Shown piece by piece: positions 1 to 6,631 of a DNA stretch of 7,577 nucleotides (the stretch's first letter is position 1; each line of letters starts with the position of its first letter). The notes beneath the pieces were generated by a model. It did not search any database, was not told the DNA's origin, and worked only from the letters and a program-made list of their open reading frames with translations. The stretch spans positions 1 to 7,577 of the forward strand of contig JAGMBN010000058.1 of assembly GCA_023129655.1 (NCBI GenBank), read 5' to 3'. This stretch comes from a bacterium (lineage in GTDB: Bacteria; JAHJDO01). The position numbers and the translations under genes are program-made.

Positions 1-1
1 A

Positions 2-181
2 AAGGTATCAGTAGACAGAGCAAAAATTGAAGGTATGACAGACTTCCTTGTCGTGCGGCATACACACTCATTTATCATGAATAGTCCGGAGGTTATTAAA
101 CAGGTGATTTGCTTTTTGGAAAAAGGAAGGTTTGATAAGCGCAAAGGAGTGGATTTTAAAATCAAGGGGAATATTGAGTGA
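2..181 (+). CDS. Alpha/beta-hydrolase-like protein, C-terminal fragment (5' end outside window)
   Basis: An open frame enters from the left edge and ends at a TGA at 179-181, giving 59 residues. The segment VVRHTHSFIMNSPEVI (about bases 50-97), followed by an amphipathic helix QVICFLEKGRF, resembles the C-terminal end of alpha/beta-hydrolases (serine esterase/lipase-type fold). In that family the last catalytic residue, His, sits in a short loop just before the final helix; either His of RHTHS could fill this role. The nucleophile elbow and acid residue lie outside the window, so substrate and activity cannot be judged. The stop codon overlaps the GTG start of the radical SAM gene in a GTGA arrangement, so the two are almost certainly co-translated. 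The family assignment rests on a short tail only. Confidence 0.6.
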   Translation, partial: KVSVDRAKIEGMTDFLVVRHTHSFIMNSPEVIKQVICFLEKGRFDKRKGVDFKIKGNIE

Positions 182-1425
182 TTACATCAATTTTTAGAAT
201 ACTGCTTGCTCATAGGCTAACATCTTTTAAATTTGTGAAAAAATCGCCGGAATATAATAACCAGATTAAGAAATTTGGCCTTTATATACATATCCCCTTT
301 TGCTACAAAATATGCCCATACTGTCCTTACAACAAAATACATTATGACAAAAACCTCGCTACTGCTTATCACAGCGCTCTTATATCAGAATTAGACATTG
401 CGCATCGAAATTTTCGCAACGCAGAAATAAATTCTATTTATGTTGGAGGAGGAACTCCCACTACAATGACAGATGAGCTATGCAAAATCATTGACTATAT
501 CAAGAATATTTTTAAATTCTCTGGAGATATAGGTGTGGAAATTCATCCTTCTGATGCAAGTAAGGATAAATTAGATAAATTAAAAAATGCAGGGGTAACG
601 ATGCTTAGTATAGGAATACAAAGTTTCCAAAAAGAGCTTTTAGAAACATTAGGTAGAGACTTTCAGCCAGATCAAGCTGAGATAGCTATCAAAACAGCTA
701 TTGATAGTGGTTTTAATGTAATTGACGTTGACCTCATTTTTGACATACAGGGAGAAACAATTGATATGGTAAAGAGTGATATTGAAGAAGCAGTCACATT
801 AGGAGCAACCCAAATCTCTACTTATCCTTTAATTCCCTTTACTTTTGCAAAATTACCTCATCATAGAATAGACTATAGAAAAAGAAAATTAATGCTGGAA
901 ACTATTGTCGATTATGCTGCAAGGTATGGTTTTGAGAGAACATCTATCTGGACATTTAACAAAAAAAATTATCCCAGATATTCCTCTATAACACGTAATT
1001 GTTTTTTAGGGATTGGCGCAAGCGCAACATCTCTAATTGATGATATATTTAATATCAATACTTTTTCAGTCGTTGATTATATTGATACATTAAAGACTAA
1101 AAACAAAGTTCCATCGGCTTTAATTTGCAAACTGAACCAGAGAGAACAACGAGTATTCTGGATGTTTTGGCAGTGTTACAACACATTTATAGATGCTATA
1201 GAATATCGTAACTTATTTAATGAAAATGTGGAAGAGTTCTTTGGCAGGGAACTTTTTTTAGGACGTATCATGGGATTGCTTTCAAAGGATAATAAGGGAT
1301 ACAGGCTAACAGATAGTGGAGCTTATTATTTTAATGTTGTTGAACAGTCCTATAGCCACGATTATCTTGATAAAACCTGGGCATTAATGCAAAATAGTCC
1401 TTGGCCTGATGGGTTAAAATTATGA
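178..1425 (+). CDS. HemW/HemN-like radical SAM protein of unknown specific function
   Basis: A 415-residue cytosolic enzyme of the radical SAM superfamily, closest in layout to the coproporphyrinogen-oxidase-like (HemW/HemN) branch. The [4Fe-4S] cluster motif CYKICPYC places Cys42, Cys46 and Cys49 in CxxxCxxC spacing, directly after the strand GLYIHIPF typical of the branch. The SAM-binding glycine motif GGGTP is at 90-94. IGIQSF at 145-150 and DVDLIFDIQGET at 183-194 match conserved strands of the barrel. The C-terminal ~100 residues look like the helical/winged-helix domain of HemW relatives. The fourth Cys of HemN (CxC) is replaced by Tyr51. The HNxxYW heme-binding motif of HemW is not seen; the equivalent stretch reads YSSITRNCFLGIGA (268-281). 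It is therefore probably neither a true HemN nor a classical HemW. The GTG start is chosen because AAGGGG at 164-169 lies 8 nt upstream and the start overlaps the stop of the hydrolase-like gene. The gene looks AT-richer than the genes downstream. Fold confidence is high; the reaction is unknown. Confidence 0.88.
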   Translation: MITSIFRILLAHRLTSFKFVKKSPEYNNQIKKFGLYIHIPFCYKICPYCPYNKIHYDKNLATAYHSALISELDIAHRNFRNAEINSIYVGGGTPTTMTDELCKIIDYIKNIFKFSGDIGVEIHPSDASKDKLDKLKNAGVTMLSIGIQSFQKELLETLGRDFQPDQAEIAIKTAIDSGFNVIDVDLIFDIQGETIDMVKSDIEEAVTLGATQISTYPLIPFTFAKLPHHRIDYRKRKLMLETIVDYAARYGFERTSIWTFNKKNYPRYSSITRNCFLGIGASATSLIDDIFNINTFSVVDYIDTLKTKNKVPSALICKLNQREQRVFWMFWQCYNTFIDAIEYRNLFNENVEEFFGRELFLGRIMGLLSKDNKGYRLTDSGAYYFNVVEQSYSHDYLDKTWALMQNSPWPDGLKL

Positions 1426-1472
1426 AAAAATTAAGGCTCAGTTCAATAATGGGGTTAATGAATTACTTATAA
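1422..1472 (+). other. Micro-ORF or truncated gene start overlapping the radical SAM stop
   Basis: An ATG at 1422 overlaps the radical SAM stop in an ATGA arrangement and opens a 16-codon frame, MKKLRLSSIMGLMNYL, ending at TAA 1470-1472. Four-base overlaps of this kind normally mark a translationally coupled next gene. The basic N-terminus followed by hydrophobic residues looks like the beginning of an ordinary protein that is then cut off. Past the TAA the same frame stays open for only 16 more codons, up to a TGA, with no recognisable domain. It could be the remnant of a third operon gene, a genuine tiny peptide, or chance. No good Shine-Dalgarno is visible. Confidence 0.3.
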
Positions 1473-1535
1473 AGGAAAGGTGAAAAGCTGAGAAAGGGGG
1501 TGATAAGAAAATACGAAGGTTGAAATTAGGGAAAT

Positions 1536-1564
1536 TTAACAAAGTGTTAATTTAACAAGGAGGG
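1536..1564 (+). promoter_or_regulatory. Small palindrome plus strong Shine-Dalgarno ahead of the membrane protein gene
   Basis: TTAACA (1536-1541) and TGTTAA (1545-1550) form a perfect 6-bp inverted repeat with a 3-nt centre. The octamer TTTAACAA occurs twice, at 1535-1542 and 1551-1558, in direct orientation. AAGGAGGG at 1557-1564 lies 8 nt before the ATG at 1573 and is a near-ideal ribosome binding site. The palindrome could be an operator or a weak hairpin in the leader. No convincing -35/-10 pair was found: TTGAAA at 1520 has no good -10 partner at 16-18 nt. Confidence 0.4.
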
Positions 1565-1572
1565 AATGAAAG

Positions 1573-2025
1573 ATGATTGCAAAAAAGATCGCATTAGGAT
1601 TTGGAATCGCAGTTGTTCTGCCAATGATGGTTCATTACGGTGTAAGTACTTTTAGTCCACGCCCAAAGCGACTGGACTATCAGGTTGAGAACTATTATCA
1701 ACGCCACCAAAGAGCGACTACTGCTGAAAAAGTGAAGCTTGAAAAAGAGAAATCGCAAATGAACAAGGAATTTAGAGAACACAAAAAACGCTTTCAAACA
1801 CATTTATTTCTTGTATCTGCTCCAGTAGGTATAGCTGCAATCATCGTTGGTTCTGTAATCGCAGTTCAAAGCATTGGAACTGGGCTTATATTTGGGGGAA
1901 TTTTCGCTCTTTTGAATGGTTATTGCTGGTATTGGTCGGAGTTACAGGACTGGATGAGATTTTTGTCGCTTCTGGTTGCTTTTGTAATTCTCATCTTTAT
2001 TGGATATCGTAAATTTAATAAATAA
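1573..2025 (+). CDS. Predicted four-helix integral membrane protein, function unknown
   Basis: A 150-residue protein I cannot assign to a named family. By hydrophobicity it has a membrane segment at about 4-26, a highly charged middle at about 30-76 rich in Lys, Glu and Arg (with a KVKLEKEKSQMNKEFREHKK stretch likely to form an amphipathic helix or short coiled coil), and three further membrane segments at about 77-98, 100-121 and 127-146, ending in a basic tail (YRKFNK). The motif FSPRPKRLDY after the first helix is distinctive and could be used for searches. The start is well supported by AAGGAGGG 8 nt upstream. It stands alone, 147 bp after the radical SAM stop and in the same orientation, so it may have its own promoter. 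I see no catalytic signature; a small membrane adaptor or a stress-related membrane protein is possible but unsupported. Confidence 0.75.
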   Translation: MIAKKIALGFGIAVVLPMMVHYGVSTFSPRPKRLDYQVENYYQRHQRATTAEKVKLEKEKSQMNKEFREHKKRFQTHLFLVSAPVGIAAIIVGSVIAVQSIGTGLIFGGIFALLNGYCWYWSELQDWMRFLSLLVAFVILIFIGYRKFNK

Positions 2026-2088
2026 GACCCCAAACGGCCCAGGTTATGATACAATAAGAAAGGTATTTTGATAGAGCTAACAATAGCA

Positions 2089-2163
2089 ATGACATATAAT
2101 AAAGAGCGGACTAAAAGACTCCGACGCAAAAAGAACAATCAGCAATACCGAGATGAAACATAG
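2089..2163 (+). other. Tiny basic ORF where an antitoxin gene would be expected
   Basis: ATG at 2089 opens a 24-codon frame, MTYNKERTKRLRRKKNNQQY and four more residues, ending at TAG 2161-2163, ten bases before the parE-like start. An in-frame TTG at 2068 would add seven codons and has a GAAAGG at 2058-2063 upstream. The peptide is strikingly basic and hydrophilic. ParE-type toxins are usually preceded by their antitoxin, so this may be what is left of one, but no ribbon-helix-helix or Phd-like motif can be seen. It may equally be noncoding. Confidence 0.22.
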
Positions 2164-2172
2164 GATTAGAAC

Positions 2173-2464
2173 ATGGCAGAAATAAACTGGACAGAGGAAG
2201 CAGAGCGGTGGCTCAATGATATCCATGACTACATAGCTGCGGATAACCCAGAATCAGCGATTCGTGTAGTTGATGCTATCTACGGCACAATTGCTATGTC
2301 GGTTTCCAGGGATAGGTCATAGGTACGGCAGAATTCCAGACCGTCATATCCGTATTTTGTTATATGGGCATTACAGGATTGCATATCTTATCAAGCCTGA
2401 TGGAAACATAGACATTTTGGGTGTATTCCACGGAGCTCTTGATATAGATCGCTACCTCTATTGA
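2173..2464 (+). pseudogene. Frameshifted ParE/RelE-family toxin gene
   Basis: Two adjacent frames together rebuild a ParE-superfamily toxin of about 97 residues, a normal length for the family. The first frame (ATG 2173, stop TAG 2320-2322) gives the two N-terminal helices, including INWTEEAERWLNDIHDYI and NPESAIRVVDAIYGTIAM. The second frame, entered at about 2299-2302, gives the sheet and C-terminus: RFPGIGHRYGR, IRILLYGHYRIAYLI and VFHGALDIDRYLY, ending at TGA 2462-2464. The downstream frame is offset by +1, consistent with one inserted base or loss of two (or five) bases near 2299. The conserved FPGxG, HYRIAY and VFHGALD elements are all intact, so the damage looks recent. Alternatives are a sequencing or assembly error, or less likely a translational frameshift; there is no obvious slippery run at the junction. 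No intact antitoxin gene lies upstream. Confidence 0.8.
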
Positions 2465-2510
2465 TAAAAACAGGTTGGACTAACCGATTGGGAAATAAGG
2501 AGTGAAATTT

Positions 2511-2567
2511 ATGATGAAGAAAAAATATATAGTCGGTTTACTGTGTATTTTCTTAATGATATTTTGA
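2511..2567 (+). other. Signal-peptide-like micro-ORF
   Basis: ATG at 2511 opens 18 codons, MMKKKYIVGLLCIFLMIF, then TGA at 2565-2567. An excellent Shine-Dalgarno, AAGGAG at 2497-2502, lies 8 nt upstream. The peptide has a KKK cluster followed by a hydrophobic core, exactly like the n- and h-regions of a Sec signal peptide or the single helix of a small membrane peptide. The frame after the stop closes again within six codons. It is either a small membrane peptide or leader upstream of the lipoprotein gene, or the surviving 5' end of an exported protein gene. The good ribosome binding site makes translation plausible; function is unknown. Confidence 0.4.
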
Positions 2568-2598
2568 CAATACCCGAAATCGTAGAGGGAGATAACCC

Positions 2599-3129
2599 AT
2601 GGCATTAGACTGGAACAAAATGAAATTTTCTTGCAAGGTAGTAGTAGTTCTCATTTCATATCTAATTCCTTCTGTCCTATTATCCGGTTGCTCCTTGATG
2701 TACAGGAAAGCTCCTGACTTACATCAAACCAGATGGAAATCAATGTTCGTAGAATATCAAATTCGCGATGGTGCAAGCTATATCAAGAAAACTTGGTCAA
2801 CCACAGATCGAAGAATTCTTGATCGACTTTCACAATCGCTGAAGGTCAAACACGCAGGCGATATTTGGGGAGTTGGCACGATGACCTCCAACAAGATTAC
2901 TCTTGAACTCACCAACGGCAAGAGATTTATTCTTTATGTGAATGAACCCACTCGACTTTGCATGAACGAGTTTCCTAATCCACCTACTGGATTTTCTCTT
3001 GATGTGACTCACGACTTTCATGATGAACTGAAGACTATCATCGAATCTGAGACAAAAACAACAGTATATTTCTATTTACCACGTGAATATAAAGGATACC
3101 TAGTCATTAAGAGAAGAAAAGCGAAATAA
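2599..3129 (+). CDS. Predicted lipoprotein of unknown function
   Basis: A 176-residue protein with a type II (lipoprotein) signal: basic/hydrophobic stretch KFSCKVVVVLISYLIPSV, then the lipobox LSGC with the lipidated Cys at residue 31 and Ser at +2. By the enterobacterial +2 rule, Ser favours delivery to the outer membrane. The mature part (about 146 residues) is hydrophilic, has no further membrane helix, and ends in a very basic tail (IKRRKAK). No domain is recognised. ATG 2599 is chosen because GAGGGAG at 2585-2591 lies 7 nt upstream. An in-frame ATG at 2620 would give a more typical short n-region but lacks a clear ribosome binding site. The stop is separated from the next start by a single codon, in the same frame, so the gene is very likely in an operon with the LplT-Aas fusion and could serve the same envelope-lipid process. 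Confidence 0.72.
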   Translation: MALDWNKMKFSCKVVVVLISYLIPSVLLSGCSLMYRKAPDLHQTRWKSMFVEYQIRDGASYIKKTWSTTDRRILDRLSQSLKVKHAGDIWGVGTMTSNKITLELTNGKRFILYVNEPTRLCMNEFPNPPTGFSLDVTHDFHDELKTIIESETKTTVYFYLPREYKGYLVIKRRKAK

Positions 3130-3132
3130 GGC

Positions 3133-6100
3133 ATGAATAACAACCTGAAAAGCAAGAGCTTTAGGGCTCTGCTTGCGACACAATTTCTGGGTGCGTTTAA
3201 TGATAATGCGTTTAAGCTGATAATATCCTTTATTGCAGTAGCGCATATGATAAAAAGCGATGCAGGAGCTCAATATCTGAGCGCAGCAAGCGCATTTTTC
3301 GTTTTGCCGTTTCTGCTTTTCTCTTCGTATGCCGGGTTTTTTGCTGATAGGGTCAGTAAACGGGTCATTATGATCTATGCTAAATTTGCGGAGCTTGCCA
3401 TTATGGCTCTGGGCATGATTGCGCTGTTCTCGGGGAACTTTGCTTTTATTTATGCGGTGCTTTTTCTGATGGGGACACAGAGCGCTTTCTTTGGTCCTGC
3501 AAAATATGGAATCCTTCCGGAAGTTCTTACCGAAGAGGAAATCTCCGAGGGGAATGGGCTTATGCAGATGTGGACATTTCTGGCAATAATTCTCGGTATG
3601 GCATTCGGAGGATTTCTGATGACTGCGGTTAAAGGGAAAGCGTATCTTGGGTCAATCGCATTCATTATAATCTCACTAATTGGAATAATAACAAGTTTTT
3701 ACATTCATAAAGTTCTTCCAGCCGGGTCAAAACGCAAATTCCAAATAAATTTTCTTGGCGATATCTGGTCTACAATAAAGATCGTAAAGAAAAAACGCGC
3801 TATGTATCTTTCTATGACAGGCATAGTCTATTTTTGGTTTCTGGGAGCTTTGTTTCAATTAAATATCCTCTTATATACCAGTAAGATGATGCATGTTTCA
3901 CAGCTTACATCAGGATTATTGCTCACTGTAGTTGCTCTTGGTGTGGGTACAGGCAGTTTTCTTGCTGGAAAGCTTTCAAGCGGAAAGATTGAGTTTGGAT
4001 TTGTGCCATTGGGTTCAGTTGGATTAAGCATTTTTTCAATACTTCTTGCGTTTTCATATACATCCATACCATTCACAGTTATCTGCCTTATTTTTCTTGG
4101 TATCTCCAGTGGGTTTTTTGTTATTCCGCTAAACGCCTATATTCAGGAAAACAGCCCGAAAGATTCAAGAGGTAAGTTTCTGGCTGCAACTAATTTCCTA
4201 TCATTTACCGGTATTTTGGCGGCTTCTGGAATGTTGTGGCTTATTCTGGAAGGGATCGGATTATCTCCTGCCGGAGCGTTTGGTTTTCTTGGCGGATTAA
4301 CTATTATTGCAACAATTTATATAGTTTGGCTTTTGCCGGATTGTCTATTACGGCTTATCATGTGGATGTTAGCTCACTCTATATACAGAATTAAAGCAGT
4401 AGGCTCTGATAATGTCCCAAAACAGGGAGGAGCGCTTCTCGTATCAAATCATGTTTCTTTTGTTGACGCTATACTGATAAGCGTATCTCTGCAGCGCAAT
4501 GTGCGGTTTATCATGCTTCGCAAAATATATCAAAATTCTCTTCTAAACTGGCTCTTTCGTTTAATGAAAACCATTCCAATATCCCCAAAAGATCCTCCAA
4601 AAAAGATGCTTGCCTCTTTCCAGACTGCAAGAGATGCAATAGCTTCAGGGGATCTGGTATGTATGTTTCCTGAGGGACACCTGACTCTTACAGGGCATGT
4701 GCGGCGGTTTAACAGGGGACTCTCAAAAGTTATAAAAGGAATCAATGCTCCTGTTATTCCCGTATATCTGGACAGAGTCTGGGGGAGTATATTCAGTTTT
4801 AAAGATGGAAAGTTTTTCTTTAAAATGCCGAAAAAGATTCCACATCCTGTAACTATTATGTTTGGCAGGAAAATGCCATCTGCATCAGTAGCATTTGAGT
4901 TAAGACAGGCAGTTAGAGAGTTGGGAGCAGAAGCGTTCAAATACAGAATTTCAGAAAAGCCGCCTTTACATATAGCATTCTGGAAACAAGCTAGAAAGTT
5001 GTTTTGGAAGTTTTGTATGACAGATTCTACAGGAAGGAAGTTCTCATACGGCAGGGCACTTATAAGTTCAATAGCTCTCGGTCAGGTTATAAAATCAAAA
5101 TGCGGCAAAAATAAAATGGTGGGAGTTATGCTGCCTCCATCCTGCGGTGGAGCGCTCGTAAATATTGCTCTTTCCATACTTGGAAGAACGGTTGTAAATT
5201 TGAATTATACCTGCTCGGAAGAGATACTGAGCTCAATAATAAAAGACTGCAAAATCAGCGATATCATAACTTCAAGAAAGTTCATTGAAAAAGCTAAGCT
5301 TAAAAACAGGAATGAAATGATCTTTGTAGAGGATTTGATAAATAACATAAAACTCATGGACAAAATAAAGGGGTTCTTTATCGGCTTTATTCTGCCTGTT
5401 AAACTTGCAGGGAAATTACTTGCGAACCGTAAGAGTATCTCAGTGAGTGAGTTATCAACTGTAATATTCTCAAGCGAAAGCACCGGCGCGCCAAAAGGTG
5501 TTATGCTTTCTCATTCTAATATAATCTCAAATATTGAAGGACTTTATCAGGTGTTTAACATGGATTCCGGGGACAGGATATTGGGAATACTTCCGTTTTT
5601 CCATTCGTTTGGATATATGGCAACGCTCTGGTTTCCTTTAATTAGCGGCATAGGCGTGATCTACCATTCAGATCCGCGAGATGCAAACAGGATTGGAAAA
5701 CTGGTTCAAAGCAATAATGCGACAATACTGATAAGCACACCCACATTTTTAAAGTTCTATATAAGACGCTGCGCTCCCAGTCAATTTAAATCCCTGAGAA
5801 TGGTAATTGTCGGCGCTGAGAAGCTTTCAGAAGAACTTGCCTTAGCGTTTGAGGAGAAGTTCGGTGTTCTGCCAATGGAAGGTTATGGAGCAACGGAACT
5901 TTCGCCAATTGTTTCAGTTAATATGCCTAAACGAGCGGAAGCAGGCAAACAAATTACACATAAACATGGCAAAATAGGTCTTCCTCTGCCGGGCGTAGCA
6001 GTAAAGGTGGTGAACCCAGATACAATGGCAGAACTTTCCCATGATCAGGAAGGACTTCTTCTTGTAAAAGGACAAAACGTAATGAGCGGATATCTTAATA

Positions 6101-6525
6101 AACCTGACAAAACAAAAGAAGTGATAAAGGACGGCTGGTATATTACAGGAGATATAGCAAGTATTGATGCTGACGGTTTCCTAAAAATAACCGATAGGCT
6201 GTCAAGGTTCAGTAAGATCGGCGGAGAAATGGTTCCTCATATAAAAATAGAAGAGGAAATTCATTCCATACTTAAGACAGAAGAGAGAAAATGTGTTGTA
6301 ACCTGCATCAAGAATGAGAAAAAAGGAGAACAAATTATAGTTCTTTATGAAGGCGAAATGAATATAGATGAGGTATGGAGACAACTTTCAAAAACTTCTA
6401 TGCCAAAACTCTGGATACCCAAAAAGGATGATTTTTATCAAATAGATGATATCCCAATTCTCGGAACAGGGAAAATAGACCTTATGTCAATTAAAAAAAT
6501 TGCGGAAAACAAGATAAAATCCTGA
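3133..6525 (+). CDS. aas: LplT-Aas type fusion: MFS transporter + PlsC acyltransferase + acyl-ACP/acyl-CoA synthetase-like domain
   Basis: A 1130-residue inner-membrane protein with three domains. Residues ~9-410 form a 12-helix MFS transporter of the LplT lysophospholipid-transporter type, with the LGAFNDNAFK motif at 19-28 and the MFS loop motif GFFADRVSKR at 68-77. Residues ~415-600 form a PlsC/glycerolipid acyltransferase domain with catalytic NHxxxxD (His440, Asp445) and FPEGH at 512-516. Residues ~620-1130 form an ANL adenylating domain: P-loop SSESTGAPKG at 780-789, PFFHSFG at 821-827, YGATE at 918-922, TGD at 1005-1007, DR at 1021-1022, and GTGK with the likely catalytic Lys1114. In the family, LplT flips lysophosphatidylethanolamine inward and Aas reacylates it with a fatty acid activated on ACP. 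Fusion into one chain is known in diverse bacteria. Oddity: the first P-loop glycine is Glu782 (see findings). The Shine-Dalgarno is poor (AAGG overlapping the upstream stop), suggesting translation by coupling to the lipoprotein gene. The start is supported because the usual N-terminus of the transporter follows directly. Confidence 0.92.
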   Translation: MNNNLKSKSFRALLATQFLGAFNDNAFKLIISFIAVAHMIKSDAGAQYLSAASAFFVLPFLLFSSYAGFFADRVSKRVIMIYAKFAELAIMALGMIALFSGNFAFIYAVLFLMGTQSAFFGPAKYGILPEVLTEEEISEGNGLMQMWTFLAIILGMAFGGFLMTAVKGKAYLGSIAFIIISLIGIITSFYIHKVLPAGSKRKFQINFLGDIWSTIKIVKKKRAMYLSMTGIVYFWFLGALFQLNILLYTSKMMHVSQLTSGLLLTVVALGVGTGSFLAGKLSSGKIEFGFVPLGSVGLSIFSILLAFSYTSIPFTVICLIFLGISSGFFVIPLNAYIQENSPKDSRGKFLAATNFLSFTGILAASGMLWLILEGIGLSPAGAFGFLGGLTIIATIYIVWLLPDCLLRLIMWMLAHSIYRIKAVGSDNVPKQGGALLVSNHVSFVDAILISVSLQRNVRFIMLRKIYQNSLLNWLFRLMKTIPISPKDPPKKMLASFQTARDAIASGDLVCMFPEGHLTLTGHVRRFNRGLSKVIKGINAPVIPVYLDRVWGSIFSFKDGKFFFKMPKKIPHPVTIMFGRKMPSASVAFELRQAVRELGAEAFKYRISEKPPLHIAFWKQARKLFWKFCMTDSTGRKFSYGRALISSIALGQVIKSKCGKNKMVGVMLPPSCGGALVNIALSILGRTVVNLNYTCSEEILSSIIKDCKISDIITSRKFIEKAKLKNRNEMIFVEDLINNIKLMDKIKGFFIGFILPVKLAGKLLANRKSISVSELSTVIFSSESTGAPKGVMLSHSNIISNIEGLYQVFNMDSGDRILGILPFFHSFGYMATLWFPLISGIGVIYHSDPRDANRIGKLVQSNNATILISTPTFLKFYIRRCAPSQFKSLRMVIVGAEKLSEELALAFEEKFGVLPMEGYGATELSPIVSVNMPKRAEAGKQITHKHGKIGLPLPGVAVKVVNPDTMAELSHDQEGLLLVKGQNVMSGYLNKPDKTKEVIKDGWYITGDIASIDADGFLKITDRLSRFSKIGGEMVPHIKIEEEIHSILKTEERKCVVTCIKNEKKGEQIIVLYEGEMNIDEVWRQLSKTSMPKLWIPKKDDFYQIDDIPILGTGKIDLMSIKKIAENKIKS

Positions 6526-6561
6526 TGTTAATATCATTTTTGTGTCCCCTCACACTGCAAC

Positions 6562-6579
6562 CGCCTGCTTTAGCTGGCG
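6562..6579. repeat. Short palindrome with mismatch, first of the intergenic repeat series
   Basis: CGCCTGCTTTAGCTGGCG is a self-complementary element: CGCC (6562-6565) pairs with GGCG (6576-6579), a T/T mismatch follows, then GC pairs with GC around a TTTA loop. It begins 37 bp after the fusion-gene stop, in a noncoding stretch, and is much GC-richer than the surrounding sequence. It shares its design (4-bp arm, T/T mismatch, 2-bp inner arm) with the element at 6669-6686. Confidence 0.5.
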
Positions 6580-6599
6580 ATTATCTGTTGTTCTTTCCC

Positions 6600-6627
6600 G
6601 TCATTGCGAACGGAGTGAAGCAATCTC
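6600..6627 (+). repeat. GTCATTGCGA...GCAATCTC repeat, forward copy
   Basis: GTCATTGCGAACGG followed by AGTGAAGCAATCTC; ATTGC (6603-6607) pairs with GCAAT (6620-6624). The same element occurs reversed at 6846-6881. I recognise GTCATTGCGAG...GCAATCTC as an interspersed palindromic repeat common in genomes of environmental bacteria. Read as protein it yields the artefact VIANGVKQS, a frequent source of false ORFs. Confidence 0.75.
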
Positions 6628-6631
6628 GTTT

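Noticed and set aside
2473..2485. GGTT-GGACT-AACC small hairpin after the parE pseudogene
   Set aside because: Stem of only 4-5 bp with no T-run following; too weak to call a terminator or operator.
2564..2596. TTGACA at 2564-2569 as a -35 box for the lipoprotein operon
   Set aside because: No -10-like hexamer at 16-18 nt; that position overlaps the Shine-Dalgarno, so a transcript would start at or beyond the start codon.
4530..4940. 136-codon minus-strand ORF
   Set aside because: Lies wholly inside the well-supported acyltransferase region of the fusion gene; a frame shadow with no recognisable motif.
6522..6540. TGATGTTAATATCA palindrome with TTTTT at the fusion-gene stop
   Set aside because: The stem is about 5 bp, AT-rich and includes a wobble pair; unlikely to terminate alone, and better hairpins follow at 6669 and 6935.
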